A DNA stretch of 64,000 bases from Bolinopsis microptera (GCF_026151205.1 NC_087077.1:12312983-12376982), one strand, 5' to 3'; numbered from the stretch's first letter, positions 1 to 11,811 are shown. The notes: a model not told the origin generated them from the sequence alone. Numbers and translations are program-made.

Positions 1-1320
1 ACTATGCATGTTGAGTTGCGATTTTTCCAACTGACTGATCGGAAAGTGAGGCTATATCGCACTCCTTTCTCGACAGAGCCCTTCTCTATTCGGTGAGAGA
101 AGAAGTCCAGAGATCGCCGAGTCATTCGGTACATTGATCTGTCACTGCAGTCTAACTTGAGACTGTCAGTCTTGGAGCTTCTGTCAGCAAACAAGATCCC
201 ACAAGATTCACCCACTGTGATCGTATAAATTGACGATTCGGAGTGGATTGTGATCTCATTATCTGAGTGTTCTGGCAGAAAGCTCTCCTAACCAACGTAT
301 CGATTGACCAAGCAGGAGTTGATAACTTGTGCTGCTCCTTTCTTCTTCAGCTCGGGAGAGCTCTTGTAGAACTCTTCAGCCTGCATCTTATTGATCGAAT
401 CCACTAGGGGTTGCAAGGCTTCAGGAATGATAGGCGGACTAGTGGTCGCTTTTGACCCTACATAAGAATATGGATGGCCAAACGATTTCACTGAGTGACC
501 ATTCTCATCATTAAATTCAGTGGCTGTTAGGAAGTCAACAATCGGCTGCGCAGCGTGTTCATCAATAAAATCGTTGATAATTATTGCCGGGACCATACCG
601 GATGGGACTGCAGGGGGCTCAAACACGTGAAGAGAAGGAGGAGGAGGAGGAGGAGGCGTAGCAACATGTTGTGGTTGTGATGTGGCCGTGGTTGTTATGC
701 TCTCGAGTTTCTCTGATAAGGCCTTCAGCGTTGAATTGGTCTTATCTTGTTGCAGATTCAAGTGCGTGAGACCTGTGTTGATGTCTGATAAGGCCACCAC
801 TCTCTCAGCAATCAGATTGTAGCTGCTACTGATTCTGTCGGTGTCTGCAATCAGGGAAGTAAGTTTATCCTCAAGGGAGGTTATCTGTTTCGTAAGGGAA
901 GCATTGTCATCTGATAAGTTAGATATCCTCAGTATTAGACTGTCAGTTTGTGTATTGTTGCGGGCTTCAACTCCCGGTGGGTTGAAGCAAAAGGGCACAT
1001 CCAGTCGATAAGCTGTCCAACAAAATTCTTAGTGATACCCTTAAGGTTGGAACAGTTGCTGTGCCATTCCTGGGTGCAATTGGTACAAGAAAGAATCCAG
1101 GCCTCTGGGTCGTGCTTTGGCACATGGGCATTTCATAGGATTTGCTGGGGAGGCCGGCTTCTTCTTGTCCTTCTTCTTGTCCTGTACTTTAGATGGCATT
1201 CCGCCGAGGCTAATTCGTTGTTTGCTGATAGGTTTGGGCATGGTGTAGAGAGGCAATGGGAGCCAGGATCCAAGTCTTGTCACCTCGGTTTCCCGCCTGC
1301 ATGAAGTATTCACTTCCAAT
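1..1320 (-). pseudogene. Broken retroelement ORF: PHD finger, coiled coil, AlkB-like 2OG-Fe(II) dioxygenase
   Basis: Read on the minus strand from about 1319. A Lys-rich leader is followed by a PHD-type zinc finger (Cys-x2-Cys, Trp-His, Cys, then Trp-x-Cys-Pro-x-Cys; about 1130-990), a heptad-rich coiled coil (about 960-700), a run of seven prolines (about 636-656) and a domain with AlkB hallmarks: an iron-binding H-x-D (PEHSDNE, about 265-285), a distal His (FFSHR, about 95-110) and the oxoglutarate-binding Arg stretch (RYSLTFR, about 40-60). CR1-like LINE ORF1 proteins are known to carry PHD fingers, so a non-LTR retroelement ORF1 is the most likely origin (inference). The copy is dead: frame changes near 1115-1130 and 990-1000, and an in-frame TAG at 288-290 just before the H-x-D motif. 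The ORF runs off the left edge of the window. A host gene model is unlikely because there are no splice sites at the breaks. Confidence 0.72.
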
Positions 1321-1338
1321 GGCTACAAAGCAACAGGT

Positions 1339-2600
1339 ATGTATTTGAAGGCCGTGCAGTACATCGCAGAAGCATTCCTCGATAAGGAAATCGATCCAGA
1401 CGAGCGTGCTTACAAGGCATGGTGGGCAAAAACATTTTTCGTTACTTGGAAAGAGAATACTTACTCAACTGTCAGCATAACGAATCAGACGTACCTTGAT
1501 CTTATATGTACTTGTGACGGTCTTGTTTTGTATTTAACTCTGCTGAAGAAGCAATTCCCTAATGCTGAAATCGTCATTTATTACCTTGGAAAGTTGGAAG
1601 TGATCAGAATGAGCAGCTGTTTGCATTTATTCGGGTTTCTTTTTCATCTGAGGCATCATGTAGCCGGTGGGCCCGACATGATACGACATATCTTGACACG
1701 TCGGGGTTTGTCGGGATTTGTCAGGGTTTGTCGGGGTTTGTCGGGGTTTGTCAGGGTTTGACGGGGTTTCCGGTTTGTCGAGCCTGGAGGCTTTCTTTTT
1801 TTTTTTTTTTTTTTTGAGTCTCCCAACAAAAAGCCGAGACGGAGTCATCAAGCTTTACGTGGAAAAACACTATACAAGAAGGCCTCATGTAGCCGGTGGG
1901 CCCGAGGCAAAACCCCTCGACAAACCGTTTGTCGGGGTTTGTCGGGGTTTGTCGAGCCTGGAGGCTACATGATGCCTCATCTGGTCGCTCAAGAAATATG
2001 GATGCGATAACTATGGCCCATGGAATGGAGAGAAAGAATGTGTACTGTGCTTTATCATTACATGAAGACACATTTGCAATTGCACATGCACGTGGAAGTA
2101 CAGTTTTGCATCCTACAGTTCACCTCAAAAAGGTTAAATCTACAGGCCAGAAAGCAGAACGAGTGAAATGGACTGGTGGTATGATAAGCCTAGGCAAGTT
2201 GGCAAAAACGCTGGACAGGGCATCGAGGGACTGCATTCGAGAAGGGAAAAGAAACAATTTCCCTGTGTTCGCCGCAGTCGCAGATCCTGAAGAACAGAGT
2301 GGGAAGCCAATCGTCCGCGTCCATGGCCAAGTACTTTCTTTGGAAGCTGTAGATGATGAAGCTGGATGCCTCTAGGATGAGGACGACTTAGCTTATGAGG
2401 TAGAACCTGAAGTTGATGATTGTGATGATAGAGAAACGATATCAACAGATAAATATGGAACACTATCCTTCCGGCCTTTTGAGAAACTCACGCTCAATGG
2501 AGGAAGAAGCACTTTATCAACAAAATCTCGTCTTTCAAGATTCAAGGGGGACGCGTTGCGGATGTTCAACAGTTTTGAAAGCTGGCAGTACAGAAACTCT
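1339..2600 (+). pseudogene. Unrecognised decayed ORF split by a 327-bp inverted-repeat element
   Basis: An open frame runs from about 1339 to 1650 (helical, Trp/Tyr-rich, starting MYLKAVQYIAEAF) and is broken by the element at 1651-1977. Beyond it, a second open frame (about 1990-2375) contains MERKNVYCALSLHEDTF and a VKWTGGMISLGKL stretch. It then stops and continues only in scraps to about 2600 in another frame. Removing the insert plus one target duplication (333 bp) keeps the first frame but still meets a stop at 2008, so at least one frameshift separates the halves, or they are two different ORFs. The first part faintly resembles transposon-associated ORFs of unknown function in other invertebrates (memory-based, low certainty). 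No function is assigned. Confidence 0.35.
1651..1977. mobile_element. Small non-autonomous inverted-repeat (MITE-like) element
   Basis: The ends are a perfect 15-bp inverted repeat: AGGCATCATGTAGCC at 1651-1665 and its complement at 1963-1977. The 6-bp direct repeat CATCTG flanks it (1645-1650 and 1978-1983), consistent with a target-site duplication. Inside are imperfect tandem copies of the 10-mer TCGGGGTTTG (about 1701-1770 and 1930-1952), a T17 run (about 1797-1813) and an internal copy of the terminal sequence near 1883-1903. There is no transposase ORF. Confidence 0.75.
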
Positions 2601-2779
2601 TAAAGTCTTCAAATCTCAGCAGGAATTTGCAAAAGGAGTGGTTAGATTTATTTCTTATAAGTCATGCCCGATGAAGTACTACTGCCAGGAGCATAGCCTA
2701 ATCAATGGATCTCCTAATGTTTGGCTACTCGTCGAAGACAAATACATCAGATGCGTTGTTCCTTGATGACATTCAAAAT

Positions 2780-3206
2780 CGTTGTGTTGTCAATGTTTGT
2801 ATTCTGTACATTTTGAACATCTCACAATTTGCTTTTCTTGAATAGTCAAATGTTTGGTATATGTTTGATATAATACATTTCTATTTTCTTTATTTGTCAT
2901 ACGAATCTTTGACTTTAACGATCATTCCAAGCGTTATAAAGCATGAAACATGTCTCTTATTCAAGTACTAATAAAATTTGCGAATTTAAAGTCATCCTAA
3001 AGGTCAAATATGAAGACCTAAATTCATGGCATAAATTGGCATAAATGGAGAATTGGCCAAACAAAATTTCCATTTATGCCATGAAATTTCTATGCCATTT
3101 GATGAATTCTATGCCATTGGTACCCCCCCCCCCCCCCCCCCCCCCCCATAACGATCTATCAGGTTACCAGGTAATATGAAAATTGATCCTTTAAAAATTT
3201 GTTCAG
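2780..3206. other. Non-coding spacer with a 25-base poly-C tract
   Basis: AT-rich sequence with no supported ORF. An imperfect inverted pair around CATTTATGCC lies near 3040-3085, and an uninterrupted run of 25 C spans 3123-3147. The end (3199-3206) is the intron side of a 3' splice site for the next gene. Confidence 0.6.
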
Positions 3207-4041
3207 TGTACGAGGTGTAGTGAAAGAAAGAGCCGTAAAGAAGAGAGAAGAATTGGAACTATTTGTGACGAGCTCTGAACTGTATCAGAAGAGGGCACTG
3301 TCAGCCCGCCAAACATTGCAAAACAAACCTGACCTCTCTAATCTCACGGATATAAAGAAGCAACTCAAAACGGCAAAACGCCAAGTCAAACTTTCTCAAA
3401 TAACGGTAAACCATAAAAATGTTAAGTAATGATAGCAGTGTCACATTGATGGAGATCGTATTTATGTAACTCTGTTCACCGATGACTCTTACCGTTTTTT
3501 AGTTGAGCACTAATTATTAGTGATTAATAAAAACTAATTATCAGTGATTAATAATTCGTTGGAATGTTATAAGGCAATTTTAATAACTCACTCTTCGTAG
3601 GACGATGATGAAGATGAAGAGTCGAGTATGAGAGAAAGTATGATAAATCTCCACAAGCTCTACAAAACAGAGGAAACAGAGTTTGCCAATCTTCTAGATC
3701 TCGCCCAAACAACACACCCTGAATTACTGATACAACACCCCCAGCTAAAAGCCATGTCCCAAGGTGACCACTTGTTGAAGACCAGCTGGGAGCTGCACGA
3801 GTTTGTCTTGCCTGATACCTCCGCGTGTATAAACAGTCAGGGTCTCAACGTGTATTGTGGGTTCTACAGTGACCTGGAGCCTGTTTACTTTGTGGAGCGT
3901 GCTCTGCAGACTGTGGAGGGCCGGTTAGAGGAACACGCCCTCCAAATCATCAGAGAGACTTTGTCTGACAACTGTTTTGCAGTTATCATCAATAAAAAGA
4001 GCCTCCGAGTGTACGGCGCCACTACCCAGCCCCCTATTTAA
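3207..4041 (+). CDS. Last two exons of an unrecognised gene
   Basis: Exon 3207-3405 follows a TTCAG acceptor and ends at a GTAAAC donor. Exon 3601-4041 follows TTCGTAG and ends in TAA. The junction is phase 0 on both sides, which supports a real spliced gene. The first exon (66 complete codons) is Lys/Glu-rich and helical, probably coiled coil. The second opens with an acidic DDDEDEE patch and continues for ~146 residues with a mixed alpha/beta look. It has no signal peptide or membrane segment, so a cytoplasmic or nuclear protein is likely. The upstream exon must supply two bases of a split codon and was not found in 1-3206, so it either lies before the window or is hidden by the transposon debris. 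I do not recognise the family. Confidence 0.6.
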
Positions 4042-5397
4042 AGCTCAGGGACCACTTTTGTGAGTTGTGACGCGGAATTGCTTTATCACTCTATTCTCCG
4101 GGGAGGGGCAGCTGAAATTAACATTGATCGTTTTATTGGACACTGATGTCGAATCAATGAAACAGATTATCCACATTCCACATAGCATGCGTTATTGCGT
4201 TGTCAGTTGTAGGCGATAGCTTTTTAGATTCAAGGAGACATGTCCCCACATGTCCATTTAAAGATTTTGGTAAAATTTTCCTTGATGGTTTCGTGACATT
4301 TTTGGTTTTAAGTTTAGGTCAGCGTTTACACAACAAGTTCTAAGTTACTTTTGGTCACGTGATAGCTACCCGAGTGTAGAGTGATTAACGATCAGCGTTG
4401 TAACAAGAACTTTCTTACGATTTTTACTTTAAATAAGTTCTTTTAACTTTGAATAGTGAATTTCAATTTAATTTAATTCTGTGTTTTTACCAGTTTAAAA
4501 TGCATATTTATTTGAATGTGCTGAATTCGAAGATAAATTTATGTTCCAGTTTTTAAAAAACAGATTCCATCGTTTGAATTTGTCTTTACTGTTTACGTGA
4601 AAGAAGTATAATATTAATAGAAGTGGCTCTGATTTACGTGGTCGTCCGCGTCAGCTGGACATAAGTGATAGGTCTGAAATATTCGACATTTTATTTGAGG
4701 ATAGTTCACAAATTTAGTCAACAAATCCTCGATTGACGATGCTACCGGAATAGAAGCAGAGCAAGTAATGCACGTCGAAGTTTTAATAACGGGTGATACT
4801 TCATCATTCATACGGCTCTATTTGTCTTAAATTATTTCGCTCTCGCAACATAACTAATTTCATTCGAATTTTTACGGATGATTCTCTTGAAATATTTGTT
4901 CCATATCGGCGCGCGTCTTGGTAGGTTATAAACCTACAATTTACAACTGTTTTGCAGCAGAAAAATGGCCTTTTATGTTTTATTAACCACAACCCGAATT
5001 TGCTTTTTAATAGCCTGTCACGTGACTACTTACCTGAGGACCCCAGGCTATATATTATGCTCATTAACATAATAGATTTGGCGGAATGACAGGCTGAGCG
5101 CGGCCCAGTAAGTGACTACAACCCTTTTCTCCGTACACTATAACTCCTCATGGAAGTGATTAGATGCTCCTAATTAGTTAACCTACTTGATAATCCGACC
5201 AAAATTGGACGGGAAGATCAGTTTCTAGGCACCTCTACAAAAGATGTAGATTGATAACCTTACAAGACACGCGCCGAACTGGACCCTTCGACGGTCTTCA
5301 TGTTGCATATATGATATATCAATGTTTGGAAAAAATGTATTACGAGTATCACCCGCACAGTAATTCATTATTTGTTATTAAAACTAAATATATTTAA
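4042..5397. other. Gene-free AT-rich stretch
   Basis: No supported coding exon. It contains a 17-bp palindrome-like GTAGGTTATAAACCTAC at 4921-4937 whose exact complement occurs at 12356-12372. It also contains (about 5030-5105) a fragment of the dispersed repeat marked by GGACCCCAGG and GGAATGACAGGCTGAGC, with relatives at 18386-18445 and about 37700-37780. Confidence 0.5.
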
Positions 5398-5437
5398 TAC
5401 ACTCCTGCGCGCAGTGTTGTGACCTCCCTTCGTCGTA
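5398..5437 (+). repeat. 40-bp inverted repeat, left copy
   Basis: This segment (core CTCCTGCGCGCAGTGTTG) is the exact reverse complement of 11772-11811, about 6.3 kb away. Its outward and inward flanks do not match well, so it may be the end of a large decayed element or two insertions of the same short repeat. Confidence 0.8.
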
Positions 5438-6960
5438 ATTAGCTCGTATTCAGATTGAACAATTTTGAAGTCAAATAAATGTTGTTTCTTTTAGACTTAA
5501 ATAAACAATATGGATGTAGTCCGAAAGTAATTTGTCTACTAAATAACATTTTGAAACTATGAACAAAATTGGCGAAAATTTGCCGTAGATTTGACCAAAA
5601 AACTACGCGCAGAACTAAATATTTCTTCATAGACGCGTGAAAATTTTTGAGTTTAACATTGAATATTTTAGCTTGGTTATTGTAATACTTAATTTTCAAG
5701 TCTCTATCCGATAACTAAATATTTTATCTTTACGACAGTATAAAATTTGTTTGTATATTTGCTAAATTAAAAAAACAGTAGGAATAGAAACGTCGAAGGT
5801 CTTGCGCTTATTTCAGTCCCAAAATATACTCTAATCATAAACTTCATAAAACCCACTGAAAATGATGTCTACAGGCATATTAAGCCCTTACACCTTCCCA
5901 AATCATTTAGCAAGGATTCAGAGCCAGTTTTTAAAATTAGCTTTCGAATATCATTGTTAAGACATAAAACTATAAATAAATGAGTGCCTTTTTCTCTTTC
6001 GTCTCGATAGTTTCTCTTTCATTTTAACATTATACATTAGTAAAAGCAATCAGCGATCTTTATTAATCATTGAAGGAGTAGAGTAATTGGTCCTCGTCAA
6101 TGTTTAGTGTCTGATTACAGTTTCGGTCCGACCTCCACAACTGAAAAGATATTGGGGGTATTATCAGTTATGTAAATGGAAAAATTATATTTGCATCATA
6201 AAACTATGAAAACATTGAAACTAATGTTTTTGAAGGCTCGCCTATTCGTTTAAGCAATCAAATAGTCAGTGCATGCACAGTAAAGAACAGTTGAAGGCAC
6301 CGGGAATGTTTCAAATATAACCTCTGTCTACTATCAAGTATCAGACCACACACTCCACTGTCCACTATGTACTATAATGTACAATGGCAATTAAAATGTG
6401 TTCCCGGCATTTTAAAATGCGCGCATCTTGCGCCGTGACCATGACGGTCACAGCGCATGCTGGTGAACGGAGGTAGGCTGGTGAACGAGTTATTGGGACA
6501 AAATTGGAACATTTTGGAACATTGGTTACATCGGTTGTAGACATGCAGTGATTCCCAAACTTGGTTTGAGTGGTCCTAGGACCAATCTAAACGCTTTCCG
6601 GCCAGTTTTAAACCGTTCTGAGCACTTTTAGTTTTAGGAGAATATTAATTTTTGTTCATTTTCGTGCATTCCATGAACCTGGGTAATTTTCATGCTCATT
6701 GGAATTTAGAAGGTAAAATAACTCACATAACAGTGCTCCCGACAAGTTTCACGGATATAGTGATTGAGTTTCTAGTCACCTAGCCTCTTGGCCTGAAAGA
6801 TTTCTTGTTCGGCAGGGTGACTGCTTGAACGTCAACTTCAACCTTTCCCACTGTGCACTGCATCGAATCGAGGTAGAGTTGTTAACTGAAATATTGCATT
6901 CAGTCTAGCGACCTTTAAATCTGGGTCAAACTTAGTATTTCTGAAAGTTTCGCAAAATTT
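5438..6960. other. Gene-free stretch between repeats
   Basis: Short, AT-rich ORFs only; none shows domain character or splice support. A small hairpin with stems GTGACC/GGTCAC sits near 6436-6452, followed by a duplicated GCTGGTGAACG (6469-6488). Confidence 0.45.
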
Positions 6961-7390
6961 TATTGATTACAGAGGGTGTGTCACGCCACTCTCTCCTTAA
7001 GATCTTGCAGATGTTAGCACCATACCGTACCTGTTCATTATAATAGCCCTAGACTATTGCATGAGACAAGCCTTAAGCAAGCACCCTGAAATAGGATTTA
7101 CCATTAAAAGCCTTATATAATGCCTAATAGGAGTAGGAGAGTCAAGGTGGAGTAGGAGAGTCAAGGTGGAGAAGATATCGGTCACTGGTTTTGTGGATGA
7201 CATTGCTCTGATAGCAGATACTGAAAAGGAGACAGAGACGCTGATGCAAGAGATAGAAAGGGTTGCTGCCACAGTGGGACTTAGAATGAATGAAGGGAAA
7301 AACTAAATTCATTACTCAGAACATCGAGAACCCTGATACCATCAAGTCTCTGGGTAACCATGCTGAAAGAAAGCCTGTCTCTGAAGAAGG
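6960..7390 (+). pseudogene. LINE reverse-transcriptase fragment
   Basis: In pieces of more than one plus-strand frame the sequence reads a polymerase palm segment: LFIIIALDYCMRQALSKHP (about 7032-7088), then FVDDIALIADTEKE (about 7183-7230) with the catalytic xxDD, followed by MNEGK-type thumb sequence. A 17-18-bp tandem duplication (GTAGGAGAGTCAAGGTGG, about 7131-7168) lies just upstream of the catalytic motif. Frameshifts and stops show it is a truncated non-LTR retrotransposon copy. It directly abuts the satellite that follows. Confidence 0.75.
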
Positions 7391-7483
7391 AGAGACGATA
7401 AAAACGTGATACGATACGGTATGTTGAAATAAAGCCAGTCTCTGAAGAAGGAGAGATGATAAATACGTGATACGAAACGGTAT
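7364..7483 (+). repeat. Two copies of a ~60-bp tandem repeat
   Basis: Copies at about 7364-7424 and 7425-7483 share TCTCTGAAGAAGGAGAGA and end with CGGTATG. They bridge the LINE fragment and the satellite array. Confidence 0.75.
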
Positions 7484-10350
7484 GCGAAAGCTATGTAGTT
7501 GATCAGACTTAAAGTTACGTGTTCTTAAGAGGGTGAGAGGTTCTTTAGTAAGGCCGACTGATTAAATGAGGCTCTGAAATGAACAGGAATCTAGCAATAA
7601 TAGCATGGAGAGTGGGGAAAATCAAAACGCGGAATAAATAATCTAACTCTAAGTTAACGATAAACTGGTACAGAAATCAAAAGTCCGAACAAGGAGTCTA
7701 GGAGTAGGAAATAGCTGTGAACCAAACAAACAGAATGGCACCCGTGCATGATATATTAAAATATGTACCGTTCTAGGATGCCTCCGCAAACTTTTGCTCC
7801 TCTGTAAATGCACGTGTTAGTGCTGTAGCGAAAGCTATGTAGTTGATCAGACTTCAAGTTACGTGTTCTTATTAGGGTGAGAGGTTCTTTAGTAAGGCCG
7901 ACTGATTAAATGAGGCTCTGAAATGAACAGGAATCTAGCAATAATAGCATGGAGAGTGGGGAAAATCAAAACGCGGAATAATAATCTAACTCTAAGTTAA
8001 CGATAAACTGGTACAGAAATCAAAAGTCTAGGAGTAGGAAATAGCTGTGAACCAAACAAACAGAATGGCACCCGTGCATGATATGTTAAAATATGTACCG
8101 TTCTAGGATGCCTCCGCAAACTTTTGCTCCTCTGTAAATGCACGTGTTAGTGCTGTAGCGAAAGCTATGTAGTCGATCAGACTTCAAGTTACGTGTTCTT
8201 ATTAGGGTGAGAGGTTCTTTAGTAAGGCCGACTGATTAAATGAGGCTCTGAAATGAACAGGAATCTAGCAATAATAGCATGGAGAGTGGGGAAAATCAAA
8301 AAGCGGAATAAATAATCTAACTCTAAGTTAACGATAAACTGGTACAGAAATCAAAAGTCCGAACACGGAGTCTAGGAGTAGGAAATAGCTGTGAACCAAA
8401 CAAACAGAATGGCACCCGTGCATGATATATTAAAATATGTACCGTTCTAGGATGCCTCCGCAAACTTTTGCTCCTCTGTAAATGCACGTGTTAGTGCTGT
8501 AGCGAAAGCTATGTAGTTGATCAGACTTAAAGTTACGTGTTCTTAAGAGGGTGAGAGGTTCTTTAGTAAGGCCGACTGATTAAATGAGGCTCTAAAATGA
8601 ACAGGAATCTAGCAATAATAGCATGGAGAGTGGGGAAAATCAAAACGCGGAATAATAATCTAACTCTAAGTTAACGATAAACTGGTACAGAAATCAAAAG
8701 TCTAGGAGTAGGAAATAGCTGTGAACCAAACAAACAGAATGGCACCCGTGCATGATATGTTAAAATATGTACCGTTCTAGGATGCCTCCGCAAACTTTTG
8801 CTCCTCTGTAAATGCACGTGTTAGTGCTGTAGCGAAAGCTATGTAGTCGATCAGACTTCAAGTTACGTGTTCTTATTAGGGTGAGAGGTTCTTTAGTAAG
8901 GCCGACTGATTAAATGAGGCTCTGAAATGAACAGGAATCTAGCAATAATAGCATGGAGAGTGGGGAAAATCAAAAAGCGGAATAAATAATCTAACTCTAA
9001 GTTAACGATAAACTGGTACAGAAATCAAAAGTCCGAACACGGAGTCTAGGAGTAGGAAATAGCTGTGAACCAAACAAACAGAATGGCACCCGTGCATGAT
9101 ATATTAAAATATGTACCGTTCTAGGATGCCTCCGCAAACTTTTGCTCCTCTGTAAATGCACGTGTTAGTGCTGTAGCGAAAGCTATGTAGTTGATCAGAC
9201 TTAAAGTTACGTGTTCTTAAGAGGGTGAGAGGTTCTTTAGTAAGGCCGACTGATTAAATGAGGCTCTAAAATGAACAGGAATCTAGCAATAATAGCATGG
9301 AGAGTGGGGAAAATCAAAACGCGGAATAATAATCTAACTCTAAGTTAACGATAAACTGGTACAGAAATCAAAAGTCTAGGAGTAGGAAATAGCTGTGAAC
9401 CAAACAAACAGAATGGCACCCGTGCATGATATGTTAAAATATGTACCGTTCTAGGATGCCTCCGCAAACTTTTGCTCCTCTGTAAATGCACGTGTTAGTG
9501 CTGTAGCGAAAGCTATGTAGTCGATCAGACTTAAAGTTACGTGTTCTTATTAGGGTGAGAGGTTCTTTAGTAAGGCCGACTGATTAAATGAGGCTCTAAA
9601 ATGAACGGGAATCTAGCAATAATAGCATGGAGAGTGGGGAAAATCAAAAAGCGGAATAAATAATCTAACTCTAAGTTAACGATAAACTGGTACAGAAATC
9701 AAAAGTCCGAACAAGGAGTCTAGGAGTAGGAAATAGCTGTGAACCAAACAAACAGAATGGCACCCGTGCATGATATATTAAAATATGTACCGTTCTAGGA
9801 TGCCTCCGCAAACTTTTGCTCCTCTGTAAATGCACGTGTTAGTGCTGTAGCGAAAGCTATGTAGTTGATCAGACTTAAAGTTACGTGTTCTTAAGAGGGT
9901 GAGAGGTTCTTTAGTAAGGCCGACTGATTAAATGAGGCTCTAAAATGAACGGGAATCTAGCATGGAGAGTGGGGAAAATCAAAACGCGGAATAAATAATC
10001 TAACTCTAAGTTAACGATAAACTGGTACAGAAATCAAAAGTCCGAACACGGAGTCTAGGAGTAGGAAATAGCTGTGAACCAAACAAACAGAATGGCACCT
10101 GTGCATGATATATTAAAATATGTACCGTTCTAGGATGCCTCCGCAAACTTTTGCTCCTCTGTAAATGCACGTGTTAGTGCTGTAGCGAAAGCTATGTAGT
10201 CGATCAGACTTCAAGTTACGTGTTCTTATTAGGGTGAGAGGTTCTTTAGTAAGGCCGACTGATTAAATGAGGCTCTAAAATGAACGGGAATCTAGCATGA
10301 AGACTGGGGAAAGTCAAAAAGCGGAATAAATAATCTAACTCTAAGTTCTC
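7484..10350 (+). repeat. Satellite array with alternating 344- and 330-bp units (674-bp higher-order repeat)
   Basis: Each unit begins GCGAAAGCTATGTAG. Unit starts are 7484, 7828, 8158, 8502, 8832, 9176, 9506, 9850 and 10185, giving lengths 344, 330, 344, 330, 344, 330, 344, 335 and a last partial unit that breaks off at about 10346-10350. The long form has an extra ~14-bp block around CCGAAC and AATAAATAATCT. The short form lacks the block and has AATAATAATCT. Neighbouring units also alternate GTCGATC/GTTGATC. Copies differ by only a few bases, so the array is young or homogenised. No ORF is conserved along it. Confidence 0.95.
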
Positions 10351-11771
10351 CACTACCTGAATATTGATCGGGAACAGGTTAGCCGCGTATGTGGAAAGAG
10401 TGAGTTAGATTATAGGTAACAACGGGTAGTCTCAAGCTACCCGTCTTTGCACCGTAACTTAGCCATCTGATCTAGAAGAGGAAGGGAGGTTATCATCTAC
10501 ACATACTGTATTAGGAAGTTAATCGTGTCCTAGCTACAGATCATACCTTATTAAGAAATTTATCCGTATCGTATCCTGAAAAAAATACCTTATTAGGAAG
10601 TTTATCGTGTCCTAGAAACAGGCCATATAACAGAATTATCACTTTCTCCTCCTCCCAATCCACAGTATTCCGGAGTTTCTGCAACGTCACTAAAACTGCA
10701 AAACATTGTAAGTTCATATGTAGATTCTATAAAAGGTTTGAATTAAAGCAGAGAGGTTAATAAGCACTTATCATATTTAGATTATATGTTATAGTTCAGT
10801 CAGTTTTTTTTGAGACGCCTCCATGAACCACCACGGGGCGACCTGCCCAGTAGTAAGAGCTGCCCAGTAGTAAGAGCTGCAGGAAATCACAAAAGCAATG
10901 AGGAATGTTGAAATTAAATGACTTTTGTCATTTATGGGTGCTTGTATAATAATTTTACCGCAAGATTTTGATAATCTTTGTAATAAACTAGTGCAATGAT
11001 TGGACAAGTCACAATCAACAATGATAAAAGTGTTTTATATAAAATAACCTAAAGCGAGAATGTCGTTAGTTAACTATAAAATACAGTACCAAGCGATGTA
11101 TTAAAGTAACACAATTATACTCGTTCTAATTGATATTAGCTTACTTTGATTCAACGAAACCTACCTTTTATCTGCTTTCGTGAAATTCAAAAGTGATGTT
11201 AAAGTAACACGAGCCCTTTAAAGCTTGCAGGGGTTCCTCCTATTATCGTTGATCAATTATGTACCAAGTACACTATGTAATACAGCAAAGTCGTCAGTCG
11301 ATAACTGCTGTTAAAGCCATGAAAGTTCAAAGCGAGTGCAGAAACAAGAAATGGCGCGAAATCATAATGTTCAAGCCACACGTACAACGTATGATCTGCA
11401 TTATGCTCCTTCATCAACTAATTCTAGTTTTAAACGATTTTGACACGCTAAAATGCGCGCGTGGATTTGCGCGGCGCGTAGAAAAATTTTAAAGCTGTCG
11501 GATAGAGGTTAATAAATTTTTCTACTGTCAACACAGCCCAAGTTATTCATGTTTTAATATCAAAAAATGTCCGATTTTTTTGTATTATTTTTAACTAATT
11601 TCCTTTTCAAATCGCTGCCACATCAAAATTATTTTACGAAAGTACATTAAATTTTCACAGAAAGCAAGCTCAATCGTTTTAGAACTAAATTAAAAAAGAA
11701 TTTAATATAAAAATGTTAAAACTTTAAAATTATCGATGGAATAAATTGCCAACGTCCAAATATGTGTAAAA
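10351..11771. other. Gene-free stretch after the satellite
   Basis: No supported gene. Visible structure: a short hairpin GGGTAG/CTACCC near 10425-10443, diverged ~40-bp repeats around CCTTATTAGGAAGTT (10520-10620), and a 19-bp tandem duplicate of GCCCAGTAGTAAGAGCT at about 10847-10878. Confidence 0.5.
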
Positions 11772-11811
11772 TACGACGAAGGGAGGTCACAACACTGCGC
11801 GCAGGAGTGTA
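11772..11811 (-). repeat. 40-bp inverted repeat, right copy
   Basis: Exact reverse complement of 5398-5437 (see that entry). The sequence that follows (about 11819-11882) matches the right half of the MITE at 38850-39022, including GATTACGTAATA and TGTGAACGA. Confidence 0.8.

Noticed and set aside
948..1304. Plus-strand 118-codon ORF
   Set aside because: Antisense of the PHD-finger retroelement ORF, whose zinc ligands are on the minus strand.
7484..10350. Regularly spaced repeats resembling a giant CRISPR array
   Set aside because: Units are contiguous 330-344-bp copies with no unique spacers, in a eukaryotic setting; it is a satellite.
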